Source of the DNA: Tatlockia sp.
GTDB taxonomy: Bacteria > Pseudomonadota > Gammaproteobacteria > Legionellales > Legionellaceae
Direction: 5' to 3'
Assembly: GCA_013697955.1 (NCBI GenBank)
Contig: JACCVV010000009.1
Coordinates: 124,001 to 188,000 of the forward strand
DNA length: 64,000 nucleotides
Under the pieces are notes generated by a model. It was not told the DNA's origin, did no database searches, and worked only from the letters and a program-made list of their open reading frames with translations. Shown piece after piece: positions 63,782-64,000 of this stretch (the first letter of the stretch is position 1; each line of letters opens with the position of its first letter). A program made the position numbers and the translations under genes.

Positions 63782-63904
63782 TGTCGACTTAGCCAAAGGG
63801 GTAGGTTTGGTGGCTTTGACATTATTGAATTGATTGAACGATACTTGATCACTATGTTATAGTTATGATGATTAATCCCATGTTTCACACGAGAAACCCA
63901 ACTA

Positions 63905-64000
63905 ATGAATGAAAGGACCGAACAGGCAATTAAAGAGTTACTCCTTAATAAAATCCCTCTTGCAGACCAAGAAATTGAAGCCCCCTACGACTACGCCAGC
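63905..64000 (+). CDS. Start of an unidentified gene (runs off window)
   Basis: The last 96 bases form an open frame from the ATG at 63905, reading MNERTEQAIKELLLNKIPLA and then a short acidic stretch (QEIEAPYDYAS). Thirty-two helical, charged residues are too few to identify. No strong Shine-Dalgarno is seen. Confidence 0.5.
   Translation, partial: MNERTEQAIKELLLNKIPLADQEIEAPYDYAS

Overview
The window reads as a chromosomal segment of an AT-rich gammaproteobacterium, most likely a Legionella or a close relative in the Legionellales. This is inferred from three things: gammaproteobacterial housekeeping genes in familiar order (rlmE-ftsH-folP-glmM, nadK-recN, the prkA-yeaH-spoVR stress operon), the low GC content, and interspersed orphan proteins with coiled coils, odd membrane segments and eukaryote-like or toxin-like folds typical of intracellular amoeba-associated bacteria. 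No rRNA, tRNA, CRISPR array or intact insertion sequence was recognised.

Layout. Bases 1-3966 (minus strand) carry rlmE, ftsH, folP and the start of glmM. Bases 4121-5793 (plus) carry yhbY, a CDP-alcohol phosphatidyltransferase and hda. Bases 5782-14493 hold an 823-residue protein built from an internal duplication, a peptide transporter, a patatin-like lipase, aroE and pepN. Bases 14622-19349 are the prkA/yeaH/spoVR operon, followed by a His-rich membrane protein behind a near-perfect Fur box. Bases 22255-33861 hold rep, hslO, several orphans, a tubulin-tyrosine-ligase-like protein, typA, a tenA-family gene under a TPP riboswitch, nadK and recN. Bases 34609-35475 are mostly non-coding with two exact DnaA boxes. 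Bases 35476-45773 hold an outer-membrane protein, a very large SecA-like ATPase, a Kef-type antiporter, an O-antigen ligase and a glycosyltransferase.

From 45923 on the region is accessory. It holds a tandem pair of small membrane paralogues, an endonuclease/exonuclease/phosphatase (EEP) domain that looks circularly permuted, a hemerythrin, an AraC regulator, a possible papain-like enzyme, a lytic polysaccharide monooxygenase, two ferritin-like proteins and an AlkB-type dioxygenase. These are followed by an asparagine synthetase, a FAD/Rieske oxidoreductase, a Thr/Gly-repeat secreted protein, a two-domain LigD ligase, a frameshifted ABC-F remnant and a P-loop NTPase. The last 96 bases start another gene.

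The observations I rate highest are the apparently permuted EEP protein (47139-47888), the SecA-like giant (36388-41211), the TPP riboswitch whose aptamer tail supplies the ribosome binding site of a TTG-started tenA gene, the Fur-box/His-rich pair, a leader hairpin that could hide a ribosome binding site (26785-26864) and the TTL-like enzyme. Functions are assigned from motifs read by eye; no database search was run.
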